This document shows, one piece after another, positions 16,571 to 26,100 of a DNA stretch of 59,804 nt; the stretch's first letter is position 1; each line of letters begins with the position of its first letter. The DNA lies in assembly GCF_023806085.1 (NCBI RefSeq), contig NZ_JAMSLX010000019.1, positions 1-59,804 of the forward strand, written 5' to 3'. A program made the position numbers and the translations under genes. The stretch is from Hephaestia sp. MAHUQ-44 (GTDB lineage: Bacteria; Pseudomonadota; Alphaproteobacteria; Sphingomonadales; Sphingomonadaceae). The notes below the pieces were generated by a model, which saw nothing but the letters and a program-made list of their open reading frames with translations, was not told the DNA's origin and ran no database searches.

Positions 16571-18598
16571 ATGACGCCCACCAAATTGCTCATCGGTCAG
16601 ATCCTTGTCGTCTTCGCGATCGTGTTCGCGGGCGTATGGGCTGCGACCCAATGGGCCGCCGCCATGCTCGCCTATCAGCCCGAGCTGGGGTCTCCCTGGG
16701 TCGTAGTCGGCGGACTGCCGCTCTATCGTCCCTGGGCGCTGTTCGCCTGGTGGTATCATTTCGGCGCCTATGCCGAACACGTCTTCGACAAAGCGGGCGC
16801 GCTCGCCGCGGCGAGCGGGTTCGTCGGGTGCGGGGCGGCGATTTTCGGCTCGCTATGGCGCGCGCGCCAGTCGCGCAACGTCACGACCTACGGCTCGGCG
16901 CGGTGGGCCACCGAGCGCGAGATCGCGCAGGCCGGGCTCCACGCCGATGCCGGCGTGCTGCTGGGGCGTTTGGGCGGCCGCTATCTGCGCCATGCCGGTC
17001 CCGAACACGTGATGGCGTTCGCGCCGACCCGCTCGGGCAAGGGTGTCGGCCTGGTCGTGCCGACCCTGCTGTCCTGGACTGGCTCGGCCGTCATTCACGA
17101 CATCAAGGGCGAGAACTGGACGCTGACCGCGGGATGGCGGTCGCGCTTCTCGTACTGCCTGCTGTTCAACCCAACCGATCCGCGCTCGGCGCACTACAAT
17201 CCGCTGCTCGAGGTTCGGCGCGGCGCCAACGAGGTGCGCGACGTCCAGAACATCGCCGATATCCTGGTCGACCCCGAAGGCGCGCTCGAACGCCGCAACC
17301 ATTGGGAGAAGACCAGCCATTCGCTGCTCGTCGGCGCGATCCTGCATATTCTCTACGCCGAGGAAGAGAAGACGCTGTCGCGGGTCGCGACCTTCCTGTC
17401 CGATCCGCAGCGCAGTTTCGTCACGACGCTGCGGCGGATGATGGAGACCAACCATCTCGGCGATCGCGACAACCCTCTCGTCCATCCGGTCGTCGCCTCG
17501 GCCGCGCGCGAACTGCTCAACAAGAGCGAGAACGAACGTTCGGGTGTTCTGTCGACCGCGATGTCGTTCCTCGGGCTCTACCGGGACCCGACCGTCGCCG
17601 AGGTCACGTCGCGCTGCGACTGGCGGATCGCCGATCTCATCGAGGGCGGCCGGCCCTTGTCGCTCTATCTCGTCATTCCCCCGTCGGACATCAGCCGCAC
17701 CAAGCCGCTGATCCGTCTGGTCCTCAACCAGGTCGGCCGCCGGCTGACCGAACATCTCGACGCCCCCGGCAGCGCGGCGCGGCGCCACCAGCTGTTGATG
17801 ATGCTCGACGAATTCCCCGCGCTCGGGCGTCTCGATTTCTTCGAGACGAGCCTCGCCTTCATGGCGGGCTACGGCATCCGCGCCTTCCTGATCGCGCAGA
17901 GCCTCAACCAGATCGAGAAGGCGTACGGCGAGCACAATTCGATCCTCGACAATTGTCACGTCCGCGTCGCGTTCGCGACCAACGACGAGCGCACCGCCAA
18001 GCGCATCTCCGACGCGCTCGGCACCGCGACCGAGCAGCGCGCGATGCGCAATTATGCCGGGCACCGGCTCGCGCCCTGGCTCGCGCACGTCATGGTCAGC
18101 CGGCAGGAAACCGCGCGCGCGCTGTTGACGCCGGGCGAGGTCATGCAATTGCCGGCAACCGACGAGCTGGTGCTGATCTCGGGGCTCGCGCCGATCCGCG
18201 CGACCAAGCTGCGCTATTTCGAGGATGGCAATTTCATCGCGCGCAAGGTGCCCGCACCGACGCTGAGCGACGGTCGCTACGCCGACACGCCCAAGGCCCG
18301 GTCGGACGACTGGGGCAGCGTCGTCCGGCACCGCGATGCCCGACTCGCCCAGCAAGCCGACATGGCCCGCGAGGACGAGGATGGCGGCCGTCAGCAGGAG
18401 CGCCATCCTGCGCTCGCCGAGGAGCGACGCGTCGAGATCGTCGATCCCAATCCGTCGCAGCCGGCCGCGCCGGGCGACGACGAGGGCGATCCCGCTGTCG
18501 ACCAGCGCGCCATGGATCAGGCGCGCGGGCTGGGATCGCTCGCGCGCGGATACGGTCTCAACGAGAGCAGCGGGCGTGACCTGCTGCCGGGGATCTGA
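16571..18598 (+). CDS. traG: Type IV coupling protein TraG (VirD4 family)
   Basis: The 675-residue protein starts with two membrane segments in the first 110 residues, then Walker A PTRSGKGVGLVVPTLL and Walker B LLMMLDEFPALG, with the conserved AQSLNQIEKAYG motif. This is the DNA-pumping coupling ATPase that links the relaxosome to the mating channel. An upstream in-frame start at 16421 adds 50 residues of non-conserved sequence and is rejected; ATG at 16571 has GGGGAG nine bases before it and begins MTPTKLLIGQ, as expected. The Asp/Arg-rich acidic tail from about residue 600 is variable in the family. It heads the trb cluster. Confidence 0.9.
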   Translation: MTPTKLLIGQILVVFAIVFAGVWAATQWAAAMLAYQPELGSPWVVVGGLPLYRPWALFAWWYHFGAYAEHVFDKAGALAAASGFVGCGAAIFGSLWRARQSRNVTTYGSARWATEREIAQAGLHADAGVLLGRLGGRYLRHAGPEHVMAFAPTRSGKGVGLVVPTLLSWTGSAVIHDIKGENWTLTAGWRSRFSYCLLFNPTDPRSAHYNPLLEVRRGANEVRDVQNIADILVDPEGALERRNHWEKTSHSLLVGAILHILYAEEEKTLSRVATFLSDPQRSFVTTLRRMMETNHLGDRDNPLVHPVVASAARELLNKSENERSGVLSTAMSFLGLYRDPTVAEVTSRCDWRIADLIEGGRPLSLYLVIPPSDISRTKPLIRLVLNQVGRRLTEHLDAPGSAARRHQLLMMLDEFPALGRLDFFETSLAFMAGYGIRAFLIAQSLNQIEKAYGEHNSILDNCHVRVAFATNDERTAKRISDALGTATEQRAMRNYAGHRLAPWLAHVMVSRQETARALLTPGEVMQLPATDELVLISGLAPIRATKLRYFEDGNFIARKVPAPTLSDGRYADTPKARSDDWGSVVRHRDARLAQQADMAREDEDGGRQQERHPALAEERRVEIVDPNPSQPAAPGDDEGDPAVDQRAMDQARGLGSLARGYGLNESSGRDLLPGI

Positions 18599-18602
18599 GG
18601 CG

Positions 18603-19007
18603 ATGAAGGTCCGGCAGAACCTCTATATCGACCGGTCGATCAGCGACGCGCTCGAGGCGCTCGCCACGGCGCCCGGGGGCAACAAGAGCCGGCTCGTCAA
18701 CGCCGCGCTCGCCGACTGGCTCGAGCGTCGCGGATCGAAGAAGATCGACGATCTGCTCAAGGTCCGGCTCGACCGCATGTCGCGCGAGCAGGATCGGATC
18801 CGCCGCGACATCGAGGTCGTGCTCGAGAGCCTGTCGCTCTTTGTCCGCTACCAGCTGACCGTCACCGCGCCCTTGCCCGACGCCGACAGCGCCGCGCGCG
18901 CGATCGGACGCGAGCGCTTCGAGGCGTTCGTCTCGCAGGTCGGCCGCCAGCTCGCCTCGGGGGCACGCACGCTCGGGCCGCCGACAGGCGAGGGGGCCTC
19001 GTCATGA
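18603..19007 (+). CDS. Ribbon-helix-helix (CopG-like) protein of the transfer operon
   Basis: The 134-residue protein begins MKVRQNLYIDRSISDALEAL, a ribbon-helix-helix pattern, with NKSRLVNAALADWLE completing the helices. The remaining part is a long charged helix (DRMSREQDRIRRDIEVVLE). It lies four bases after traG and its stop overlaps the trbB start (ATGA). This gene is standard between traG and trbB in alphaproteobacterial conjugative islands. It probably acts as a DNA-binding regulator or relaxosome accessory. An in-frame start at 18336 inside traG is discarded. Confidence 0.8.
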   Translation: MKVRQNLYIDRSISDALEALATAPGGNKSRLVNAALADWLERRGSKKIDDLLKVRLDRMSREQDRIRRDIEVVLESLSLFVRYQLTVTAPLPDADSAARAIGRERFEAFVSQVGRQLASGARTLGPPTGEGASS

Positions 19008-19999
19008 CCGCGAGCGATCCGATCTCCGCCGATCGCCGCAGGGCGATGTTGCGCACCGCGATGGGGCCGACGATCGCCAAGGCGCTCGCCGACCCGCTGG
19101 TCGTCGAGGTGATGGTCAATCCCGATGGCGCGCTGAGACTCGATACGTTGGGCGAGGGCCGCAGCGACACGCTCGTCCGCTTCGACCCCGTGCAGATCGA
19201 GCGCATCATTCGCCTGGTCGCGAGCCACGCGCGGATGGAGGTGCATGCCGCCTCGCCGATCATCTCGGCCGAGCTGCCGGCGCATGGCGAGGGGGCAGGC
19301 GAACGCTTCGAAGGCGTGCTGCCGCCCGTCTCGCGCGCGCCGTGCTTCTCGATCCGCAAGCCCGCGACACGGCTCTACACGCTCATGGATTATGTGAGCG
19401 ATGGCATCATGACCGCCGACATGGCGCGGCTGCTGTCGCTCGCGGTGGTCGAGCGGCGCAATATCCTCGTCGCCGGCGGCACCAGCTCGGGCAAGACGAC
19501 GCTTGCCAACGCGCTGCTCGCCGAGATGGCGCATCTCGATGAGCGCGTGATCCTGATTGAGGATACGCGCGAGCTGCAGTCGCCTGCGGCCGATACGGTC
19601 GCGCTGCGCACGCGCGCCGGCGCGGTCACCATGGCCGATCTGGTGCGCTCGACGCTGCGCCTGCGGCCCGACCGCATCATCGTCGGCGAAGTCCGCGGGC
19701 GCGAAGCGCTCGACATGCTCAAGGCCTGGAATACCGGCCATCCCGGCGGGATCGCGACCGTCCATGCCAATGGCGCGGTCGCCGCGCTGCATAGGCTCGA
19801 GCAACTCGTTCAGGAAGCCGTCGTCACCGTCCCGCGGCAGCTGATCGCCGACGCGATCGACATGGTCGTCTTCATCGCCGGCCGCGGCGCCGGCCGCCGC
19901 GTCGACACCGTCGCCCGGGTAACCGGGCTCGACGCTGACGGCGGCTTCGCGGTCGTCGACTTGGTCCCCGCTCCCATCCTCACCTCGCTCGGAGACTGA
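19004..19999 (+). CDS. trbB: Conjugal transfer ATPase TrbB (VirB11 family)
   Basis: The 331-residue secretion ATPase has Walker A GGTSSGKTTLANAL near residue 162, the Asp box ILIEDTRELQ, and the His box TGHPGGIATVHAN. These are the VirB11/PilT-type signatures. The hexamer drives pilus assembly and DNA transfer at the inner membrane. It overlaps the preceding gene by four bases and precedes trbC by two. Length matches the family. Confidence 0.93.
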   Translation: MTASDPISADRRRAMLRTAMGPTIAKALADPLVVEVMVNPDGALRLDTLGEGRSDTLVRFDPVQIERIIRLVASHARMEVHAASPIISAELPAHGEGAGERFEGVLPPVSRAPCFSIRKPATRLYTLMDYVSDGIMTADMARLLSLAVVERRNILVAGGTSSGKTTLANALLAEMAHLDERVILIEDTRELQSPAADTVALRTRAGAVTMADLVRSTLRLRPDRIIVGEVRGREALDMLKAWNTGHPGGIATVHANGAVAALHRLEQLVQEAVVTVPRQLIADAIDMVVFIAGRGAGRRVDTVARVTGLDADGGFAVVDLVPAPILTSLGD

Positions 20000-20001
20000 T
20001 C

Positions 20002-20337
20002 ATGCGCCTGCCTCATATTTGCCGTCCGACCCCTTCCGCTCTTGCGGCCCTGGCTCTTGGCCTGTCGCTGACCATGCCGACGCGTGCATTGGCGGCGGGC
20101 TCGGGCATGCCCTGGGAGGAACCGCTTCAGCAGGTGCTCGAATCGGTCCAGGGCCCGGTCGCCAAGATCGTGGCGGTGATCATCATCATCACGACCGGCC
20201 TGACGCTCGCCTTCGGCGAGACCGCCGGCGGCTTCCGCAAGCTCATCCAGATCATCTTCGGGCTGTCGATCGCCTTTGCCGCCTCCTCCTTCTTCCTGTC
20301 CTTCTTCAGCTTCGGCGGGGGAGCGCTGATTGCATGA
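20002..20337 (+). CDS. trbC: Conjugative pilin TrbC (VirB2 family)
   Basis: The 111-residue protein has a long signal peptide ending around TRALAAGSG, then two hydrophobic helices (residues 52-69 and 80-100) separated by a short polar loop GETAGGFRK. This is the VirB2/TrbC prepilin layout; in RP4 the product is cyclised. The stop overlaps trbD as ATGA. Confidence 0.88.
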   Translation: MRLPHICRPTPSALAALALGLSLTMPTRALAAGSGMPWEEPLQQVLESVQGPVAKIVAVIIIITTGLTLAFGETAGGFRKLIQIIFGLSIAFAASSFFLSFFSFGGGALIA

Positions 20338-20633
20338 CCTCCGCTCCCTCCACTTCCCGCGAGCCGCGCGCCTACGGGCATATCGACGGCTTCGAAGCGC
20401 CGATCCATGCCAGCCTGGGCTCGCCTATCCTGCTCGGCGGCGCGCCGCGGATCATCGCCATCGTCAACGGCACCGTCGCCGCCGCGATCGGGCTCGGGCT
20501 TCAGCAATGGCTGATCGGGCTGGCGGTCTGGGCGATCGGTCACAGCGTCGCGGTGTTCGCGGCGCGCCGCGATCCCGACTTCGCGCCGGTCCTGCTCCGT
20601 CACCTCCGGCAGAAGGCATATCTGGCATGCTGA
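20334..20633 (+). CDS. trbD: Conjugal transfer protein TrbD (VirB3 family)
   Basis: The 99-residue protein begins MTSAPSTSREPRAYGHIDGF and contains a single hydrophobic hairpin (residues 39-75), the VirB3 pattern. The ATG at 20334 overlaps the trbC stop and its end overlaps trbE by seven bases. It is an inner-membrane component that contacts the TrbE ATPase. A longer open frame in the same phase starts inside trbC and is not used. Confidence 0.85.
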   Translation: MTSAPSTSREPRAYGHIDGFEAPIHASLGSPILLGGAPRIIAIVNGTVAAAIGLGLQQWLIGLAVWAIGHSVAVFAARRDPDFAPVLLRHLRQKAYLAC

Positions 20634-23092
20634 ACCTCGCCGAATATCGGCAGCGCGCCGATCGGCTGGCCGACCATCTGCCCTGGGCGGCGCTGGTCGC
20701 GCCGGGCATCGTCCTCAACAAGGACGGCAGTTTCCAGCGCACGCTGCAGTTTCGCGGGCCCGACCTCGACAGCGCGACCGAGGCCGAACTGGTGTCGGCG
20801 TGCGCGCGCGCCAACAACGTGCTGCGCCGATTCGGCAGCGGCTGGGCGCTGTTCTTCGAGGCGGAGCGCCGCGAGGCGATCGGCTATCCGGCGAGCGCCT
20901 TTCCCGACCCCGCATCGTGGCTGGTCGACCAGGAGCGCCGCGCCGGCTTCGAGGCCGATGGAAGGCATTTCGAGAGCCGCTTTCATCTGACGCTGACCTG
21001 GCTGCCGCCCGCCGACCGGAGCGATGCCGCGGGGCGCTCGCTAGTCGATCGTCCCGACGATGCCAAACGGCGCGACTGGCGCGCCGCGCTTGCCGGTTTC
21101 GCCGCCGAGACCGACCGCGTCCTCGATCTCTTCGCCGGCTTCATGCCAGACATCCGCGCGCTCGATGACGGCGAGACGCTGACCTATCTGCACGACACCG
21201 TCTCGAGCCGGCGCCACCCGGTCGGCGTACCCGAGACGCCGATGTATCTCGACGGCGTCGTCGCCGACACGGCGCTGGTGGGCGGGCTCGAGCCGCGGCT
21301 GGGCAAGCTGCATCTGCGGACGCTTACCGTGCTCGGCTTCCCCAATATGAGCCGTCCCGGCCTGCTCGATGCGCTCAACCATCAGGACTTCGGCTATCGC
21401 TGGGTCACGCGCTTCATCGCACTCGACAAGACCGACGCGACCAGGGTGCTGACCAGGCTGCGGCGGCAATGGTTCAACAAGCGCAAGTCGGTTGCCGCCC
21501 TGCTGCGCGAGGTCATCTACAATCAGCCCACGCAATTGCTCGACAGCGACGCCGACAACAAGGCGGCCGACGCCGATCTGGCGCTACAGGAACTGGGCGG
21601 CGATCACGTCGCCTTCGGCTATCTGACCACCACCATCACCGTGGCCGACGCCGATCGTGCCGCCGCCGACGCCAAGGTTCGTGCGGTCGAGCGCATCGTC
21701 AACGGCCTCGGCTTCACCGCGAAGCGCGAAAGCATCAACGCGGTCGAGGCCTGGCTGTCGTCGCTGCCGGGGCAGGTCTATGCCAATGTCCGCCAGCCGC
21801 TCGTCCACACCCTCAATCTCGCGCATCTGATGCCCTTGTCGGCGGTCTGGGCGGGACCCGTCGGCAACGCGCATCTGGACGGTCCGCCGCTCCTCTACGC
21901 GCAGACCGCGGGATCGACCCCGTTTCGCCTGTCGACCCATGTCGGCGATGTCGGGCACATGCTCGTCGTTGGCCCGACGGGCGCGGGCAAGTCGGTGCTG
22001 CTGTCGCTCATCGCGCTCCAGTTCCGCCGCTATGCCGGCGCTCAGGTCATCGTGTTCGACATGGGCTTTTCCGCGCGCGCCGCCGTGCTGGCGATGGGCG
22101 GCAGCAACCATTCGCTCGGGCCCCAACCCGAATATGGCGATGACGACGGGCTCAGCTTCCAGCCGCTGCGCCTGATCGACGACGCGGCGGAACGCGGCTG
22201 GGCGGCCGACTGGATCGCAGCGTTGCTCGCGCACGAGAAGGTCGTGGTCACGCCCGAGATCAAGGACACGATCTGGTCGGCGCTCAACAATCTGGCGACC
22301 GCGCCGGTCGAGGAGCGTACCCTTACCGGGTTGAGCATGCTGCTCCAGTCCAATGCACTGCGCGCCGCGATCGCGCCCTATACGCTGGAGGGCGAATACG
22401 GTGGCCTGCTCGATGCCGCTGACGAGCAACTGAGCCAGGCCGACGTCCAGTGTTTCGAGACCGAAGCGCTGATGCAGCGCAAGGGCGTCGTCGCGCCGAT
22501 CCTGACCTATCTCTTCCACCGGATCGAGCAGCGCTTCGACGGCAGGCCGACCTTGTTGCTGCTCGACGAGGCGTGGAGCCTCCTCGACGATCCGCTGTTT
22601 GCCGCGCGTATTCGCGAATGGCTCAAGACGCTGCGCAAGAAGAATGTCGCGGTCGTCTTCGCGACGCAGAGTCTGGCCGATATCACCGAGAGCAGTATCG
22701 CCCCGGCGATCATCGAAAGCTGCCCGCAGCGCATCCTGCTCGCCAACGACCGCGCGATCGAGCCGCAATCGCGCGCCGCGTATGAGCGGTTCGGTCTCAA
22801 CGACCGGCAGATCGAGCTGATCAGCCGCGCGACGCCCAAGCGGCATTATTATCTGCAATCGGCCCGCGGCAATCGCCTGTTCGAGCTCGGGCTGGGGCCG
22901 GTCGCGCTCGCCTTTTGCGGCGCGTCCGATCCCGCCGCCCAGCAGGCGATCGATCGCCTGCTGGGCGAACACGGGGCGAGCGGTTTCGCCGCCCGGTTTC
23001 TTGAGCGGGCCGGGCTCGACTGGGCCGCCGACGTGCTCGCCGATTTCATCCCGCCCGACCCGTCGCCCAGCAACAAAGGAGGTACGTCATGA
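20627..23092 (+). CDS. trbE: Conjugal transfer ATPase TrbE (VirB4 family)
   Basis: The 821-residue protein has the CagE/VirB4 N-terminal domain, Walker A VVGPTGAGKSVLLSLIALQ, Walker B PTLLLLDEAWSLLDD and the later FATQSLADI motif. It energises assembly of the mating channel. The ATG at 20627 begins MLNLAEYRQRADRLADHLPW, the normal TrbE N-terminus; the frame is open back to 20330, but that part is the shadow of trbD. It ends overlapping trbJ by four bases. Confidence 0.93.
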   Translation: MLNLAEYRQRADRLADHLPWAALVAPGIVLNKDGSFQRTLQFRGPDLDSATEAELVSACARANNVLRRFGSGWALFFEAERREAIGYPASAFPDPASWLVDQERRAGFEADGRHFESRFHLTLTWLPPADRSDAAGRSLVDRPDDAKRRDWRAALAGFAAETDRVLDLFAGFMPDIRALDDGETLTYLHDTVSSRRHPVGVPETPMYLDGVVADTALVGGLEPRLGKLHLRTLTVLGFPNMSRPGLLDALNHQDFGYRWVTRFIALDKTDATRVLTRLRRQWFNKRKSVAALLREVIYNQPTQLLDSDADNKAADADLALQELGGDHVAFGYLTTTITVADADRAAADAKVRAVERIVNGLGFTAKRESINAVEAWLSSLPGQVYANVRQPLVHTLNLAHLMPLSAVWAGPVGNAHLDGPPLLYAQTAGSTPFRLSTHVGDVGHMLVVGPTGAGKSVLLSLIALQFRRYAGAQVIVFDMGFSARAAVLAMGGSNHSLGPQPEYGDDDGLSFQPLRLIDDAAERGWAADWIAALLAHEKVVVTPEIKDTIWSALNNLATAPVEERTLTGLSMLLQSNALRAAIAPYTLEGEYGGLLDAADEQLSQADVQCFETEALMQRKGVVAPILTYLFHRIEQRFDGRPTLLLLDEAWSLLDDPLFAARIREWLKTLRKKNVAVVFATQSLADITESSIAPAIIESCPQRILLANDRAIEPQSRAAYERFGLNDRQIELISRATPKRHYYLQSARGNRLFELGLGPVALAFCGASDPAAQQAIDRLLGEHGASGFAARFLERAGLDWAADVLADFIPPDPSPSNKGGTS

Positions 23093-23862
23093 CTCGTCGA
23101 ATCCGCTCCGCCCGATCGTCGATCGGACGATATCTGACCGCCACGACACTAGGTCTCGCAGCCGTCGGCGCGCTGGGCATGGCATGGTGGACGTCGCCGG
23201 CGCACGCCCAGTTCACCGTCTTCGATCCGACCAATTATGCGCAGAACGTGCTCTCCGCCGCGCGGGCGCTCCAGCAGGTCAACAATCAGATCCAGGCGCT
23301 CCAGAACCAGGCGAGGATGCTGCTCAACCAGGCGAAGAACCTGCAGGCGATCCGCTTCCCCGAAGTCCAGGCGCTGACGCACCAGCTCCAGCAGATCGAT
23401 GCGCTCATGAGCGAGGCGCAGGGCATCCAGTTCCGCGTCGCGACCACCGACGCGCAATATCGCCGGTTCTTCCCGACAACCTTCGCCCCGAGCCTGACCG
23501 GCAACGAGCAGGTCGCGGCGGCGCGGGGCCGGCTGGACGCCTCGGTCGCCGCGATCGGCCGGACGATGACGGTGCAGTCGCAGATCGCCGAGAATGTGGC
23601 GACCGACGCGGAGGCACTCAACGCGCTCGTCGCGCGCAGCCAGGCCGCCGACGGCGCGCTGGCGGTCGGGCAGGCGACCAATCAGCTGCTCGCGCTCACC
23701 GCCAAGCAGCAGCTTCAGATCCAGAGCATGATGGCGGCGCAATACCGCGCCGACGCGCTCGAGCAGGCGCGGCGCGTGCAGATGGAAGCCACCGCGCGCG
23801 CAGCGACCGCAAGATTTCTCGGTTCCGGTTCGGCCTACACGCCAATGCCCCCTGGCCAATAG
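23089..23862 (+). CDS. trbJ: Conjugal transfer protein TrbJ (VirB5-like)
   Basis: The 257-residue protein carries a signal peptide ending at AHAQFTVFD, the typical mature TrbJ start (FDPTNYAQNVLSAARAL), followed by coiled-coil repeats of NQIQALQNQARMLLNQAKNL. TrbJ is a periplasmic VirB5-like component thought to sit at the pilus tip or act in exclusion. The ATG overlaps the trbE stop, and an AGGAGG ribosome site lies just upstream at about 23079-23084. Confidence 0.9.
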   Translation: MTRRIRSARSSIGRYLTATTLGLAAVGALGMAWWTSPAHAQFTVFDPTNYAQNVLSAARALQQVNNQIQALQNQARMLLNQAKNLQAIRFPEVQALTHQLQQIDALMSEAQGIQFRVATTDAQYRRFFPTTFAPSLTGNEQVAAARGRLDASVAAIGRTMTVQSQIAENVATDAEALNALVARSQAADGALAVGQATNQLLALTAKQQLQIQSMMAAQYRADALEQARRVQMEATARAATARFLGSGSAYTPMPPGQ

Positions 23863-23879
23863 GTCCGAACCGGTGCGCG

Positions 23880-23906
23880 GGCGGCGGCGTGGTCATCGCC
23901 GCCGCC
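23880..23906 (+). other. Intercistronic GC-only stem-loop between trbJ and trbL
   Basis: Positions 23880-23889 and 23897-23906 form a perfect 10-bp stem of GGC/GCC triplets around a 7-base loop. No poly-T tract follows, so it is not a standard terminator. It occupies the 109-base spot where trbK is often found in related clusters, and no TrbK-like lipoprotein frame exists here. It may tune translation or mRNA stability of the downstream genes. Confidence 0.5.
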
Positions 23907-23971
23907 GCCGCGGGGTCCGGTCCCGCTCCCTTATCGGGCCCCGCGGCATCTCTCTCTCCCAGAAAGTCAGG

Positions 23972-25276
23972 ATGGCAATGGACGATCTCAACGTCATCGA
24001 CCGGTTCCTGTCGGCGTTCATCCGCTACATCGACAGCGGCTTCGGGCTGCTCGGCGGCGATGTCGGCTTCCTGACGTCGACGCTGATCGGCATCGACATC
24101 ACGCTGGCCGGGCTGTTCTGGGCGCTGGGCGGCGAACAGGATGTCGTCGGCCGCTTCGTCAAGAAAATCCTCTATGTCGGCGCGTTCGCCTTCATCATCA
24201 GCCGCTTCTCGACGCTCGCCGACATCGTCTTCCGCTCATTCGCCGCGGCCGGTCTGACCGCTGGGGGCGGCGGGATGACGGCCGACCAGTTGCTCCAGCC
24301 GGGTCGTCTCGCGGGAACGGGCTTCGCGGCCGCCTGGCCGCTGCTCGAGCAGATCGCCGATCTGACCGGGCCCGTAGCCTTTTTCACCAACTTCGTCACC
24401 ATCGCGGTGTTGTTCGTGGCCTGGGCGCTGACGATCATCACCTTCTTCGTGCTCGCGGTGCAGGTGTTCGTCACGCTCCTGGAGTTCAAGCTCACGACCC
24501 TCGCCGGGTTCGTGCTGGTGCCGTTCGCGCTTTGGAACCGGACCAGCTTTCTGGCCGAGCGCGTGCTCGGCAATGTCGTCAGCTCGGGCATCAAGGTGAT
24601 GATGCTCGCGGTGATCATCGGGATCAGCTCGACCTTCTTCGCCGACTTTGCCTCGGCCGCGCAGGGCGACCCCGACATCGCCCGCGCGCTCAGCCTCATG
24701 CTCGCGTCGCTCACCCTGTTCGGTCTGGGCATCTTCGGCCCCGGCATCGCCTCGGGTCTGGTCGCGGGCGCGCCGCAGCTCGGCGCCGGCGCCGCGCTCG
24801 GCACCACGATGGGCGCCGTCGGCATCACCGCCCTGGCCGGTGGCGGCGCGATCGCCGGCGCGCGTGCCTTGGGCGGCGCGGCGATCGGCGCGGTCCGCGC
24901 CGGCACCGCTATGGGGTCGGCGGCGCAGGCGTCGTATCAGCTCGGCCAGCAAGCCGCGGGCAGCAAGAGTGTCAGCGCCGGCGTGGGCGGCATGAAGCAG
25001 GCCGCGACCGGCGCGCTGCGCCAGAAAGCCTCGAACGTCTTCGGCCTCGGCGACGCCGCCCGATCGGGCCGCGACGCCGCCTGGGCCGGCGTCAATGGTG
25101 CGTCCTCGAGCGGTGCGACGTCGGCGTCCGGCGGCGACGGCGCGCCGGGCTGGGCGCGATCGCTGCAACGCCGACAGGATCACCGCCATCACCGCCAGGT
25201 CGCCGCGAACACGCTTCGCGAGGGTGATCGCGGCGGCGCCGCCGCCACCCCCGACATCAAGGAAAAGGAAGACTGA
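23972..25276 (+). CDS. trbL: Conjugal transfer protein TrbL (VirB6 family)
   Basis: The 434-residue polytopic membrane protein has about six hydrophobic segments between residues 30 and 300, then a Gly/Ala-rich, low-complexity C-terminal tail (from about 310) typical of TrbL. An open frame extends 33 Arg-rich codons upstream to 23873, but ATG at 23972 follows an AGTCAGG ribosome site and begins MAMDDLNVIDRFLSAF, as expected. It forms part of the inner-membrane channel. It is followed two bases later by trbF. Confidence 0.9.
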   Translation: MAMDDLNVIDRFLSAFIRYIDSGFGLLGGDVGFLTSTLIGIDITLAGLFWALGGEQDVVGRFVKKILYVGAFAFIISRFSTLADIVFRSFAAAGLTAGGGGMTADQLLQPGRLAGTGFAAAWPLLEQIADLTGPVAFFTNFVTIAVLFVAWALTIITFFVLAVQVFVTLLEFKLTTLAGFVLVPFALWNRTSFLAERVLGNVVSSGIKVMMLAVIIGISSTFFADFASAAQGDPDIARALSLMLASLTLFGLGIFGPGIASGLVAGAPQLGAGAALGTTMGAVGITALAGGGAIAGARALGGAAIGAVRAGTAMGSAAQASYQLGQQAAGSKSVSAGVGGMKQAATGALRQKASNVFGLGDAARSGRDAAWAGVNGASSSGATSASGGDGAPGWARSLQRRQDHRHHRQVAANTLREGDRGGAAATPDIKEKED

Positions 25277-25278
25277 GG

Positions 25279-26100
25279 ATGACCTTCAAGCGCGGCGTCC
25301 AGCGCTACGGACGCACCGTCGACCCCGAGACGCCGTACCAGCGCGCCGGGCAATTATGGGACGAGCGGATCGGCTCGGCGCGCGTCCAGGCGCGCAACTG
25401 GCGGCTGATCGCCTTCGGCACCCTGGCGATATCGACCGCCCTGTCGGGCGCGCTGATCTGGCAATCGCTGCAAAGCCGCGTCGTACCCTATGTGGTCGCC
25501 GTCGACCGGCTCGGCGAGGCCCGCGCGGTCACCAAAGCGGAGGTGACCTACCAGCCGACTGACCCGCAGATCGCGTGGCATTTGGCCAGGTTCATCGAGC
25601 AGGTGCGCTCGGTGTCGCTCGACCCCGTCCTGATGCGCAAGGACTGGCTGTCGGCCTATGGCGTCGCGACCCCGCGCGGCGCCACCTTTCTCGGCGACTA
25701 TGCGCGCAGCGCTGAGCCCTTTGCCCGGATCGGCGACAGGACGGTGTCGGTTCAGGTCACCAGCGTCGTGCGCGCGTCCGACCGCTCGTTCCAGGTGAAA
25801 TGGACCGAGACCGCCTACGAGCGCGGTCACCGCACGGGCGTGTCGCACTGGACCGGGATCCTCACGATCAAGACCAAGCCGCCCGGCTCGGTCGAGACGC
25901 TGCGCAAGAACCCGCTCGGCATTTATGTCGATGCGATCGACTGGAGCCGCGAGATCGAGCCCGCCGTGCCGGACACGGCACCGCCGATCGTGTCCGATCG
26001 AGCGCCGAGGCCGGCAGCATCGCCGCCCGGCGCCCTGTCGCGCGCGTCGTCGCCTGCGGCGTCACCAGTTCCCCAACCCCCTGCGGAGATTGAGCCATGA
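25279..26100 (+). CDS. trbF: Conjugal transfer protein TrbF (VirB8 family)
   Basis: The 273-residue protein has a cytoplasmic leader, one membrane helix at about residues 46-64 (LIAFGTLAISTALSGALIW) and a periplasmic NTF2-like VirB8 domain including VVPYVVAVDRLGEA and the conserved NPLGIYVDAIDWSREI. A proline- and alanine-rich tail follows. It is an inner-membrane scaffold of the channel. The end overlaps trbG by four bases. Confidence 0.92.
   Translation: MTFKRGVQRYGRTVDPETPYQRAGQLWDERIGSARVQARNWRLIAFGTLAISTALSGALIWQSLQSRVVPYVVAVDRLGEARAVTKAEVTYQPTDPQIAWHLARFIEQVRSVSLDPVLMRKDWLSAYGVATPRGATFLGDYARSAEPFARIGDRTVSVQVTSVVRASDRSFQVKWTETAYERGHRTGVSHWTGILTIKTKPPGSVETLRKNPLGIYVDAIDWSREIEPAVPDTAPPIVSDRAPRPAASPPGALSRASSPAASPVPQPPAEIEP

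Noticed and set aside
16853..18406. 517-codon open frame on the minus strand opposite traG
   Set aside because: It is the antisense shadow of a GC-rich coding gene. The product is Arg/Asp/Gly-rich without family resemblance, while the plus strand encodes a complete TraG.
20330..20626. N-terminal extension of trbE
   Set aside because: It is the shifted-frame shadow of trbD, which has its own ATGA overlap with trbC.
21584..22972. 462-codon open frame on the minus strand opposite trbE
   Set aside because: Same shadow effect; the TrbE frame has Walker motifs and correct operon overlaps.
23873..23971. 33-codon Arg-rich extension of TrbL, considered as a trbK gene
   Set aside because: No signal peptide or lipobox; composition follows from the GGC/GCC repeat.
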